Positions 1-5,888 of a DNA stretch of 6,187 bases are shown here, one piece after another (position 1 is the stretch's first letter; every line of letters starts with the position of its first letter). Origin of the DNA: Bifidobacteriaceae bacterium (GTDB lineage Bacteria > Actinomycetota > Actinomycetes > Actinomycetales > WQXJ01); assembly GCA_031272565.1 (NCBI GenBank), contig JAISTN010000140.1:1-6187 (forward strand). The letters are read 5' to 3'. The notes below the pieces were generated by a model that worked only from the letters and a program-made list of their open reading frames with translations, ran no database searches and was not told the origin of the DNA. The position numbers and the translations under genes were made by a program.

Positions 1-303
1 AGCACCAACGGCGATCTGTTCGCCAGCAAGGTTGAAGGTGACCACTTCACCGCTACCACCAACAGCGGCAACATTGACCTGGAGGACATTCAAGGGAACA
101 TCGACGTTGCCACCACCAACGGTGACCTGGGTGCCCAGAGGACCTCGGGAGACAACTTTACGGTTGGCACCAAGAGCGGCAACGCAACCGCCAGCGGCCT
201 GGCCGCCAAGACCGTGACGGCCAGTACCTCCAACGGCGACCTTGACCTGGAGTTGACGGCTGTGCCGAGTGAGCTGACGGTCGAATCGGTCAACTCGGAT
301 GTC
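1..303 (+). repeat. Solenoid rung repeats (about 19 codons) inside the DUF4097-like gene
   Basis: Six consecutive rungs are visible, with turn motifs at residues 3, 22, 40, 59, 78 and 98 (spacings 19, 18, 19, 19 and 20). Turns alternate between NGD-type and SGN/NSD-type, so the structural unit may be a two-rung repeat of about 38 residues. Similarity is also visible in the DNA as recurring ACCAACGGCGA-like and CAGCGGCAAC-like words near positions 4, 61, 115, 174 and 229. Copies are diverged, so this is protein-level repetition rather than a recent tandem duplication. Confidence 0.6.
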
Positions 304-453
304 AGGATCGAAGTGCCGCACGCCGATTACACCGTCAGCATCACCCAGCAGCGGTCCGAGGTTTCGGTGGACGTGCCACACACCGCCGGTGCCCCCAACG
401 CGATCACCATCAGCACCACCAACGGCGACATCAGCTTGGGCTGGTCCGACTAG
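1..453 (+). CDS. DUF4097-like beta-solenoid protein, C-terminal part (5' end outside window)
   Basis: The reading frame is open from the first base and ends at TAG 451-453, giving the last 150 residues of a longer protein. The visible part is Thr/Ser/Asn/Gly/Asp-rich. It has a roughly 19-residue repeat marked by turns NGD (residue 3), SGN (22), NGD (40), SGN (59), NGD (78) and NSD (98), each followed by alternating hydrophobic residues such as IDL, LDL or VRI. A last NGD (141) precedes the C-terminal ISLGWSD. This pattern is typical of DUF4097 (putative adhesin-like) proteins, which fold as a right-handed beta-solenoid and are often exported or membrane-anchored. Their biochemical role is generally unknown. 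No membrane segment is visible in this part; any signal or anchor would lie upstream. The gene converges on the ABC operon and is separated from it by a terminator-like hairpin. Another repeat-rich surface protein is possible. The family call is fairly sure; the function is not. Confidence 0.65.
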   Translation, partial: STNGDLFASKVEGDHFTATTNSGNIDLEDIQGNIDVATTNGDLGAQRTSGDNFTVGTKSGNATASGLAAKTVTASTSNGDLDLELTAVPSELTVESVNSDVRIEVPHADYTVSITQQRSEVSVDVPHTAGAPNAITISTTNGDISLGWSD

Positions 454-500
454 GTAGTTTTCACGGCCAGTCCCGCTGCCGCGAGCCCGGCAGACATGGG

Positions 501-539
501 CCGGCGCCGCCCGCCTCATGGGGGAACGGGCGGCGCCGG
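501..539. terminator. Bidirectional hairpin between convergent genes
   Basis: Positions 501-513 (CCGGCGCCGCCCG) pair perfectly with 527-539 (CGGGCGGCGCCGG) around a 13-nt loop. The all-G/C 13-bp stem lies 47 nt after the stop of the upstream + gene and 34 nt beyond the stop of the - strand permease. That is where a shared terminator for two convergent units is expected. There is no clear U-tract on either side, which is common for actinobacterial hairpin terminators, so termination is inferred from structure and position. Confidence 0.65.
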
Positions 540-541
540 TT

Positions 542-560
542 CGTTGGGGGTCAGCCAACG
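542..560. terminator. Second small hairpin next to the permease stop
   Basis: CGTTGG (542-547) pairs with CCAACG (555-560) around a 7-nt loop. It starts 13 nt beyond the stop codon of the - strand permease and lies directly before the larger 501-539 hairpin. The two may work as a tandem terminator or protect the mRNA 3' end. The 6-bp stem is short enough that chance cannot be excluded. Confidence 0.3.
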
Positions 561-573
561 CTTGTGAGGGCCA

Positions 574-1788
574 TCAGGCGGGGGCCGCGGCCAGGTTGCC
601 GCCGGCATCGGCGGTTTGGGTTCGCAACCGGCCCACCATCAGGCCAACCGCAAAAATGGCGGCCGCGAACAGCAACACCACGCCGTTGTAGGCCCAGAAG
701 GTGCTCATGGGAGCGCCTTCCTGGACCGCGAAGGTGGCCTTGGAGAACCAGAAGGTGGGCGTGGCGTGCGCAATCTTCAACACCGTGTCGCCCATCAGGG
801 AGAGGTCATCCATGAAGATGCCAGACAGGAAGGCGAAACCCAGCGACACAATGTTGGCCAGGCCATTCTGGGCGGCGGACCGCATGCCGGTCTGGGCTAC
901 CAGGAAGCCAATGGCCAGCGGCACCAAGGCGTAGATCAAGGCCGCCAGGGCCAGGATGCCGAACCGGCCAGGTTCGCCTTGCAGCAGATCCAGCCCGCCG
1001 GTGGCGGGAATCAGAGCCAACAGCAGCATGAACAGCCAGGCGAACAGCACCAGGGTCACGCAGGCGATGGCGACTTGGCTGCTCATCCGGCTGGGCGGCA
1101 GCGGCGAAGACAGGTTACGCCGGCGCACCTCGCCGCTCAGGAAGGTTGAGAAGACCATCGCCACCAGCACCATCAGCCCGGCGGTCAAGGGGTAGGCCGT
1201 CCAGCGGAAGAAGAAGTAAGCCTTGTAGTAGATAGACTTGGCGCCTTCGACCTCCACCACCTCGACCGGCACCTGCTGGTCGGTGGCGGTGGCCGCCTGG
1301 CTCAAGGCCTGGTCCAGCGGCATGTCCGGTTCGGCCGTTAGCACCATGCGCACCGCGTTCAAGTAGGCGTTGGTGACCTGGTCCATGTACTGGCCGGTGA
1401 AGGCCGAATAGTTGACCACCGTGTCCAGCACCGGTGCCGGGGAACTCCCGGCCACTGCCGCCTGGAAGGCCTCGCCGAAGCCGGCCGGCACAATCACAAT
1501 GTAAGGCGTCGTGTTCTTGGCCGTCGCATCCTGCAGGGCCTGGGTGTTGTCCTCCAGGGTGACCGGCGTGGAGCGGGTGGCCAGGTAGTCTGTCAACCCC
1601 TCCGACAATGCCGAATGGTCCCGGTCGATCACGGCCACGTTAGGCTTGGCTTGGGAGAACGTCGCAACCGAGGTCAGGTTGACGCTGGCCAGGATGAATA
1701 CCCCCAGCATGCCCAGGCCAACCACATACAGCAGCACATTGGGCCAGTGGCGAATGATCAGTTTCAGGGCAGTCCTAAAGGCTGGCAT
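574..1788 (-). CDS. ABC-2 type exporter permease B (LnrN/LnrM-like)
   Basis: This 404-residue integral membrane subunit should pair with the neighbouring permease and the ATPase encoded first in the operon to form an exporter. One N-terminal membrane helix (about residues 17-36) is followed by a large extracytoplasmic domain (about 37-195). That domain begins with a strand like those of ABC-2/YhgE-type permeases (VAVIDRDHS, 51-59). Five hydrophobic segments follow at about 197-217, 237-260, 277-299, 306-326 and 366-386, then a short Ala/Gly-rich cytoplasmic tail. This topology (one helix, big loop, five helices) is that of the ABC2_membrane_3 group. The start is fixed by a strong Shine-Dalgarno AGGAGG 7 nt upstream. 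The start codon lies inside the end of the preceding permease gene (14-nt overlap), so translation is probably coupled. Substrate unknown; the match to lantibiotic, linearmycin or other drug-export permeases is at the level of architecture. Confidence 0.88.
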   Translation of the reverse strand: MPAFRTALKLIIRHWPNVLLYVVGLGMLGVFILASVNLTSVATFSQAKPNVAVIDRDHSALSEGLTDYLATRSTPVTLEDNTQALQDATAKNTTPYIVIVPAGFGEAFQAAVAGSSPAPVLDTVVNYSAFTGQYMDQVTNAYLNAVRMVLTAEPDMPLDQALSQAATATDQQVPVEVVEVEGAKSIYYKAYFFFRWTAYPLTAGLMVLVAMVFSTFLSGEVRRRNLSSPLPPSRMSSQVAIACVTLVLFAWLFMLLLALIPATGGLDLLQGEPGRFGILALAALIYALVPLAIGFLVAQTGMRSAAQNGLANIVSLGFAFLSGIFMDDLSLMGDTVLKIAHATPTFWFSKATFAVQEGAPMSTFWAYNGVVLLFAAAIFAVGLMVGRLRTQTADAGGNLAAAPA

Positions 1789-2962
1789 AGCGCTTCCTCC
1801 TCAGCATCAGGGTGGACAACACGAAGAACACGCCGGCCAGGGCTAGCAGGGCCAAAATGGCCTGGCCAAACTGCTGGTAGCCGTCGTAGTAGTACAGGGC
1901 ATGGAAGGCCTGGGTGACCTGCCGGGCCGGGTTGGCCAGCGCGAACAGTGGAGCGTTCTCCGCCGCGCTTTCCGCCAGGTCCTGGGCGAACGTCCCATAC
2001 AGGCCGGCAAACAGCGACAGGAAGCAGGACAAGGTGGCGGTGATGCCGCTCTTGGCGCCGCTGGCAATGGGCAAGGACCCCACAAACGCCCCCGTGAAGG
2101 TCATGGCCAGCACCCCTACCGCCAAGGTCAGCAACACGGCCGGGTCCTTGCCGCCAAACGAGGTGCCGAAGGCGAACTTGACGTAGGTGTAGCCGATCAG
2201 TTGGACGCCGAAACCGACGGTCCAGGAGGCGGCGATGGCCGGAGCCAGGGTACGGATCTTGGACTGTCCGGCCAGCGAGCGCCGGGCGCCCAAGGCCGAG
2301 GTGTTGGCCTGGATGTCCTCAATGGCGGCCAGGGCGAAGGTCATCATCATGACAACCGAGAAGGCCAGCGACGAATACATGTAAGCCAACGAGTCGCTGA
2401 CCGGGTTGGCGGTGACTGAAGTCCTCTGGGTGTAGGACACCTCGGTGGCCAGCTTTTCCAGCAGGGCCGGGTCAGAGAACAGTTCCGGGTCCGCTTGGCC
2501 CATCGCGCCGACCAGGCTGGCCGTCTGCCAGTACTGGTCCAGCACAATCTTGACGATCGAGGCCCTGGTGCCGGTAGTCGAACTGGCGTAACGCGCGTCG
2601 ACATGGAAAGCCGGCTCGCCGCTGGCGTCCACCGTGATGAAGCCCACGTAGTCGCCATCGGCCAGAGTTTGGCGGGCGGCCTCGTCACTGTCCACATAGG
2701 TGATGTCGAGCAGAGCCGTGCCGTCCGCCTGAACGCCTTCGACGGACAGGGCGGTGATCATCTCCGGCAGGCCGGTGGTTGCCTGATAAGTAGCGTCATC
2801 GACCACCACCAGGTCAACCGGGTCGATGGCGTAGGCCTCGTCCAAGTTGCCCAGCATGGCGTAGATCAAGGTTGACAACACCAGCGGAAAGGCGATGGCC
2901 CACAACAACACGTCGCGCTGGCGCACCAACGTCTTGATGGTGGTGAGGAACGTGGTACCCAT
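1775..2962 (-). CDS. ABC-2 type exporter permease A (LnrM-like)
   Basis: This 395-residue membrane protein is the second gene of the exporter operon. Its topology parallels permease B: a first helix at about 18-37, an extracytoplasmic domain at about 38-194, then hydrophobic segments at about 195-214, 238-258, 277-297, 306-326 and 367-387, with a basic C-terminus (RRKRYASL). The loop carries the LVVVDD strand (51-56) typical of these families. The segment GYTYVKFAFGTSFGG (257-271) resembles the conserved Tyr/Phe-rich stretch of drug-export ABC-2 permeases. ATG at 2960-2962 is preceded by GAGGGA inside the 3' end of the ATPase gene, with 2 nt between that gene's stop and this start. The two permeases differ in sequence but share a fold plan, so a heterodimeric membrane core is inferred. 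Substrate unknown. Confidence 0.88.
   Translation of the reverse strand: MGTTFLTTIKTLVRQRDVLLWAIAFPLVLSTLIYAMLGNLDEAYAIDPVDLVVVDDATYQATTGLPEMITALSVEGVQADGTALLDITYVDSDEAARQTLADGDYVGFITVDASGEPAFHVDARYASSTTGTRASIVKIVLDQYWQTASLVGAMGQADPELFSDPALLEKLATEVSYTQRTSVTANPVSDSLAYMYSSLAFSVVMMMTFALAAIEDIQANTSALGARRSLAGQSKIRTLAPAIAASWTVGFGVQLIGYTYVKFAFGTSFGGKDPAVLLTLAVGVLAMTFTGAFVGSLPIASGAKSGITATLSCFLSLFAGLYGTFAQDLAESAAENAPLFALANPARQVTQAFHALYYYDGYQQFGQAILALLALAGVFFVLSTLMLRRKRYASL
1796..1801 (-). promoter_or_regulatory. Shine-Dalgarno of permease B, embedded in permease A codons
   Basis: On the - strand AGGAGG lies 7 nt before the ATG at 1786-1788. It is simultaneously the Arg-Arg codon pair in the RRKRYASL tail of permease A. 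It decides the permease B start and supports coupled translation of the two membrane subunits. Confidence 0.75.
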
Positions 2963-2964
2963 GA

Positions 2965-3900
2965 TCAGTCCCTCAGTTCCTTGCCGGTGATGGCCAGGAA
3001 GACGTCGTTCAACGTGGGCGGCTCGGAGTAGACGCGGCCATAGGTGACGCCGGAGCTGTGCAGCAGGTCCAGGATTTCGCCCACACCGCGCGCGCCGCGC
3101 AAGCAGGTCAGCTTGAGCGCATTGCCTTCCAGGCTGACGCCCGCCACGTGCTGCAGGGCCTGGATGGCGGCCACCACGGACGGATCAGGCGTGGCCAGTT
3201 CGATCTCCACCTTTTCGCCAATGTCAACCAGGCCCTTCAGTTCGCTGTTGGTGCCCAACGCGAGCTGCTGGCCGTGGTCCAGGATCATGATGCGGGTGCA
3301 GATCTGCTCCACTTCCTCCATGTAGTGGCTGGTGTACAGCACCGTGGAGCCTTCCTGGTTGAGGCGCTGGATGCCTTCCAGGATGGCGTTGCGGCTCTGC
3401 GGGTCCACCGCCACCGTCGGTTCGTCAAAGAAGATCAGTTCCGGCTTGTGGGCAATGCCGCAGGCGATGTTGAGCCGCCGGGCCAGGCCGCCAGACAGCT
3501 TGCGGGGCCGGAACTTGCGGTAGTCGCCCAGGTCGACAAAATCGATCGCCTCGGCCACCAGGGCCTTGCGGCGGTTGGCATTGGAAACGTAGAGCGAGCA
3601 GAAGTAGTCGATGTTCTCGTGAACCGACAGGGTTTCGAACACCGCCATGTTCTGGGGCACGATGCCGATCCGTCGTTTCAGGTCGTAGCGGGTGGGACTC
3701 ATCGGTTCGCCGAACAGTTCGATGGTCCCCCGGTCATAGGTCAGCAACTGCAGCATGCAGTTGATGGCAGTGGTCTTGCCGGAGCCGTTGGGGCCCAGCA
3801 GGCCAAAGATTTCGCCCTGTTCAATCGACAGGTTGAAGTGGTCCAGCGCCACCAGTTCCTTGTAGCGCTTGGTCAGATCGTGGATCTCGACTAGTCCCAT
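2965..3900 (-). CDS. ABC exporter ATPase subunit (LnrL/DrrA-like)
   Basis: This 311-residue cytoplasmic ATPase powers the two downstream permeases. Visible motifs are Walker A GPNGSGKT (36-43), Q-loop Gln83 in GIVPQN, signature LSGGL (135-139), Walker B LIFFDEP (155-161), D-loop VAVDPQSR (163-170) and H-loop His192 in YTSHYMEE. Beyond about residue 220 a C-terminal domain of about 90 residues follows, as in DrrA/LnrL-type drug-export ATPases, ending with the SEPPTLNDVFLAITGKELRD-type tail common to them. The signature has Leu in place of the usual Gln; Met or other residues occur there in this subfamily, so activity is not in doubt. The chosen ATG (3898-3900) starts the conserved MGLVEIHDLTKRY and follows an AG-rich stretch containing GAGGA (3913-3917). 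An upstream in-frame ATG at 4068 would add 56 residues of non-family sequence across the divergent promoter and was not used. First gene of the operon; probably controlled by the divergent two-component system. Confidence 0.95.
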   Translation of the reverse strand: MGLVEIHDLTKRYKELVALDHFNLSIEQGEIFGLLGPNGSGKTTAINCMLQLLTYDRGTIELFGEPMSPTRYDLKRRIGIVPQNMAVFETLSVHENIDYFCSLYVSNANRRKALVAEAIDFVDLGDYRKFRPRKLSGGLARRLNIACGIAHKPELIFFDEPTVAVDPQSRNAILEGIQRLNQEGSTVLYTSHYMEEVEQICTRIMILDHGQQLALGTNSELKGLVDIGEKVEIELATPDPSVVAAIQALQHVAGVSLEGNALKLTCLRGARGVGEILDLLHSSGVTYGRVYSEPPTLNDVFLAITGKELRD

Positions 3901-3912
3901 GATGTTCTCTCT

Positions 3913-3917
3913 TCCTC
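3913..3917 (-). promoter_or_regulatory. Probable ribosome binding site of the ATPase gene
   Basis: On the - strand GAGGA is followed by a further AG-rich stretch (AGAGAGAA) before ATG 3900. The spacing from GAGGA is long (12 nt), but the purine run offers closer pairing registers. It supports the 3900 start against the longer open frame beginning at 4068. Confidence 0.45.
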
Positions 3918-4000
3918 TTGCCGTTCTGGCTGACTCCAGCCTGGCGCAGGGCGGGGAGGCCGCGGAAGTGAGCCCAGTCACCACTTTTCCCGCCAGGGGT

Positions 4001-4014
4001 GTGACAAATGTCAC
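4001..4014. promoter_or_regulatory. Perfect inverted repeat, candidate operator for the response regulator
   Basis: GTGACA-AA-TGTCAC is two perfect 6-bp arms with a 2-bp spacer. It lies between the divergent ATPase and kinase genes. The layout resembles the heptamer-2-heptamer sites bound by NarL/LuxR-type regulators, the class encoded by the nearby regulator gene. Its centre is about 36 bp upstream of the predicted kinase transcription start (about 4044) and about 107 bp from the ATPase start codon, so it could serve both units. Binding is inferred from symmetry and position; no established motif for this exact regulator is claimed. Confidence 0.55.
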
Positions 4015-4031
4015 TCTTTCCAGCCCGCCAA

Positions 4032-4037
4032 TAGGAT
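4032..4037 (+). promoter_or_regulatory. -10 element for leaderless kinase transcript
   Basis: TAGGAT fits the actinobacterial TAnnnT -10 consensus and stands 6 nt before GTG 4044-4046, so transcription would start at or next to the start codon. The same bases contain AGGA at 4033-4036, 7 nt before GTG, which could alternatively act as a weak Shine-Dalgarno. No TTGACA-like -35 is correctly spaced, which would fit a promoter that needs an activator at the 4001-4014 repeat. Confidence 0.45.
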
Positions 4038-4043
4038 TGACTT

Positions 4044-5195
4044 GTGGACAGGGCGGCCGACAAGGCAATGGTGCTGGTGCTCTGCCTGTGTGTGGGGGCG
4101 ATGCATCAGGTTGGCCTTGGCCTGGTGGTGGCCGCGCTGGTGGCGGTCAGCCTGGCGGCTGTGCGGGAACTGAACTTCGCACCCAGTTGGGTGCCGTGGC
4201 TGTTGCCGCTGAGCTACCTGGGGCTCGCGGTGCTTCTGGGCGACTTCACGCTACTGGTGCCGCTGGCGGTCTACGACCTGGCGCGCCAAGAACCGCCCTG
4301 GTTCGCGGCGGCAGGGGTCTTTCCCCTGCTGATCTGGGCCCACGGCATCGGCCGGGGCCTGACCGGCGCTTTGGTCGCCATCGGCGCCGTGGCGGTGGTG
4401 CTGGCGCGGCGCACGGGCCGCACCATGACCATGTTGCGGGTTTACCGCGACCGCTCCGACGCCTTGGCTGACGCCTCGCGCTCGCTGGAGGCCCGCAACC
4501 GTGACCTGAGGGAACGCGGGGAACTGGAGGTCAGGCTGGCCACCCTGGGCGAACGGGCCCGTATTGCCCGGGAAATCCACGACAACGTGGGCCATCTGTT
4601 GACTCGGTCGGGGTTGCAGGGGGAGGCGCTGCAGGTGGTGCACGCCGGCCAGGCCGCGCGGGAAGACGAGTTGGCGCAGGTCAGCCGGACGTTGCACACG
4701 GCCTTTGACACCGTCAGGGCGTCGGTGCATGGCCTGCATGATGAGGCGCTGGACTTGCGGGCCGGTCTGGAAGACCTGGCCGGCACCAGTGCGACCCTAG
4801 CCGTCACGGTGGTATTCGAGGCCGGCGACCTGCCGCCGGCCGTAACGGCGGCCTTCATGGCGATTGTGCGTGAAGCGTTGGCCAACGCCGAACGCCACTC
4901 TGACGCCACCACGGTACGGGTGCGGGGGATCGAGTTTCCTGGGTTGTACCAGCTAACCGTGGTGGACAACGGCACCAAGCCGCCGCGCCGGCGGGCAGCG
5001 GAGCCGCCGGGGCCACCAGGTGGTGTGGGCGGCATCGGGCTGGCCAACATGGAAGAACGGGTGCGGGCCCTGGGCGGCGTGTTCCGGGCCGGCTACGATC
5101 ACGGTTTCCGTATCATCGCATCGGTACCAGTCGCGGCCAGTGGTGCCTCGGCCGCGGCTGGCCGGCCGGCCGATCCCCCACAGGAGCCCCAATGA
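4044..5195 (+). CDS. DesK/LnrJ-type sensor histidine kinase
   Basis: This 383-residue membrane kinase of the HisKA_3 class should autophosphorylate and signal to the regulator encoded next. Residues about 9-40, 50-76 and 86-121 form a compact hydrophobic sensor region of four or five helices with almost no extracytoplasmic domain, as in intramembrane-sensing kinases. A helical linker (about 130-165) leads to the H-box ERARIAREIHDNVGHLL, phospho-acceptor His179. The ATPase domain shows the N-box REALANAERHS (Asn281), G1 DNG (308-310) and G2 GGIGLANMEER (329-339). A Pro/Arg-rich stretch (312-327) separates G1 and G2, and an Ala/Pro-rich tail (about 362-383) follows. GTG 4044 was chosen because a -10 or SD-like TAGGAT sits just upstream; ATG 4068 (residue 9) is an alternative that keeps the first helix. 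The stop overlaps the regulator start. It is transcribed divergently from the exporter that it probably controls. The signal is unknown. Confidence 0.92.
   Translation: MDRAADKAMVLVLCLCVGAMHQVGLGLVVAALVAVSLAAVRELNFAPSWVPWLLPLSYLGLAVLLGDFTLLVPLAVYDLARQEPPWFAAAGVFPLLIWAHGIGRGLTGALVAIGAVAVVLARRTGRTMTMLRVYRDRSDALADASRSLEARNRDLRERGELEVRLATLGERARIAREIHDNVGHLLTRSGLQGEALQVVHAGQAAREDELAQVSRTLHTAFDTVRASVHGLHDEALDLRAGLEDLAGTSATLAVTVVFEAGDLPPAVTAAFMAIVREALANAERHSDATTVRVRGIEFPGLYQLTVVDNGTKPPRRRAAEPPGPPGGVGGIGLANMEERVRALGGVFRAGYDHGFRIIASVPVAASGASAAAGRPADPPQEPQ
5182..5186 (+). promoter_or_regulatory. Shine-Dalgarno of the response regulator
   Basis: AGGAG lies 5 nt before ATG 5192, within the last codons of the kinase gene. 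It fixes the regulator start and allows coupled translation through the ATGA overlap. Confidence 0.75.
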
Positions 5196-5812
5196 AGGTC
5201 GTTGTAGTCGATGACGATCCGTTCGTCTGCGCGTCCCTGAACACCATCTTGGCGGCCCAGGACGATGTCGAGGTGGCCGCCGTGGGACACGACGGCAGCG
5301 AGGCAGTGGCGTTGTACACCCGGCACGTCCCGGACGTACTGTTGATGGACATTCAGATGCCGGGCCGCGGCGGGCTGGAGGCCGGCCGGGAGATCTTGGA
5401 GGCCAACCCGGAGGCCCGGATTGTTTTCCTGACCACGTTTGCCGATGACGAGTACATCGCGACGGCGCTGCGCATGGGCGCCAAGGGTTACCTGATCAAA
5501 CAAGAGGTGGCGACCATCGCGCCCGCCCTACGGTTGGTCATGGCCGGGCAGTCTGTCCTAGGTAGCCAGGTGTTGGAGCGGATGGACACCTTGGTGCGCG
5601 GCCCGGCCCCGGCCCTCAACCCGCGCCTGGCCGAGTTGAGCGAACGGGAACGGGAGATCGCCGCTCTGGTGGCGGAGGGCCTGGACAACCACGAGATCGC
5701 GGGGCGGCTGTACATGTCGGAGGGCACGGTGCGCAACCACATCAGCGCCATCCTGGCGAAGCTGAACCTGAAGAACCGAACCCAGTTGGCGGTGTTGCAC
5801 TACCGAGGCTGA
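5192..5812 (+). CDS. NarL/LuxR-type response regulator (LnrK/DesR-like)
   Basis: This 206-residue DNA-binding regulator is the cognate partner of the upstream kinase. The receiver domain (about 1-118) has the acidic triad Asp7-Asp8-Asp9, phospho-acceptor Asp53 in LLMDIQMPG, conserved Thr81 in FLTTF and Lys103 in YLIKQ. After a linker rich in Pro/Ala, the LuxR helix-turn-helix (about 147-206) shows LSEREREIAALVAEGLDNHEIAGRL followed by the recognition helix SEGTVRNHISAILAKL. All key residues are present and the length is normal for the family. ATG overlaps the kinase TGA as ATGA, with AGGAG 5 nt upstream, so the two are co-transcribed. By analogy with LnrK and DesR, the phosphorylated dimer should activate the exporter operon and perhaps its own. 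The inverted repeat at 4001-4014 is the best candidate site. Confidence 0.95.
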   Translation: MKVVVVDDDPFVCASLNTILAAQDDVEVAAVGHDGSEAVALYTRHVPDVLLMDIQMPGRGGLEAGREILEANPEARIVFLTTFADDEYIATALRMGAKGYLIKQEVATIAPALRLVMAGQSVLGSQVLERMDTLVRGPAPALNPRLAELSEREREIAALVAEGLDNHEIAGRLYMSEGTVRNHISAILAKLNLKNRTQLAVLHYRG

Positions 5813-5875
5813 GGGTTCTATGGTTCCGGGCGGCCGGCCGGGGGTGTCCGGTCCGCGGTGGCTGGGTCTTCGGAC

Positions 5876-5881
5876 TAGAAT
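5876..5881 (+). promoter_or_regulatory. -10 element for leaderless antitoxin transcript
   Basis: TAGAAT is a good TAnnnT -10 element exactly 7 nt before ATG 5889. That is the spacing seen for leaderless genes in actinobacteria, with transcription starting at or next to the A of the ATG. No Shine-Dalgarno is present in the 20 nt before this ATG, which supports leaderless initiation. No convincing -35 was found. Confidence 0.5.
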
Positions 5882-5888
5882 TTGGGCC

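Noticed and set aside
616..1149. 177-codon open frame on the + strand opposite permease B
   Set aside because: Low-complexity Gly/Gln/His-rich translation antisense to a convincing membrane protein; a high-GC shadow.
3230..3243. Leu in place of Gln in the region of the ATPase signature (LSGGL) or other motif losses suggesting a dead ATPase
   Set aside because: The signature itself is encoded nearer 3484-3498. Gln is often replaced at this position in DrrA/LnrL-type exporters, and Walker A, Walker B with Glu160, the Q-loop and H-loop are all intact.
3058..3894. 278-codon open frame on the + strand opposite the ATPase
   Set aside because: It lies entirely antisense to a gene with all ABC motifs. 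Its translation is His/Gln/Val-rich without a recognisable domain, as expected of a mirror frame in high-GC DNA.
4037..4042. TTGACT as a -35 box
   Set aside because: It lies only 1 nt before the kinase GTG, so it could serve only a start well inside the gene, and no -10 element is seen at the right distance downstream.
2965..4068. Longer ATPase reading frame beginning at ATG 4066-4068
   Set aside because: The 56 extra residues do not look like any ABC ATPase N-terminus, span the divergent promoter region and overlap the kinase start. The ATG at 3900 begins the conserved domain and has a purine-rich ribosome binding site.
5831..5840. CGGCCGGCCG palindrome after the regulator gene as terminator or operator; the same word occurs at 5163-5172
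   Set aside because: The second copy lies inside kinase codons. The word is a simple GGCC run that is common by chance in such GC-rich DNA, and no stable loop-bearing hairpin or T-tract accompanies it.
5866..5875. GTC-TTCG-GAC mini-hairpin just before the antitoxin -10 element, considered as a terminator or antitoxin operator
   Set aside because: The stem is only three base pairs, too short to claim either role.
5820..5888. In-frame ATG at 5820 as antitoxin start
   Set aside because: It would add 23 residues rich in Gly/Pro/Arg that do not fit the Phd/YefM N-terminus. A TAGAAT -10 lies inside this stretch 7 nt before the better ATG at 5889.
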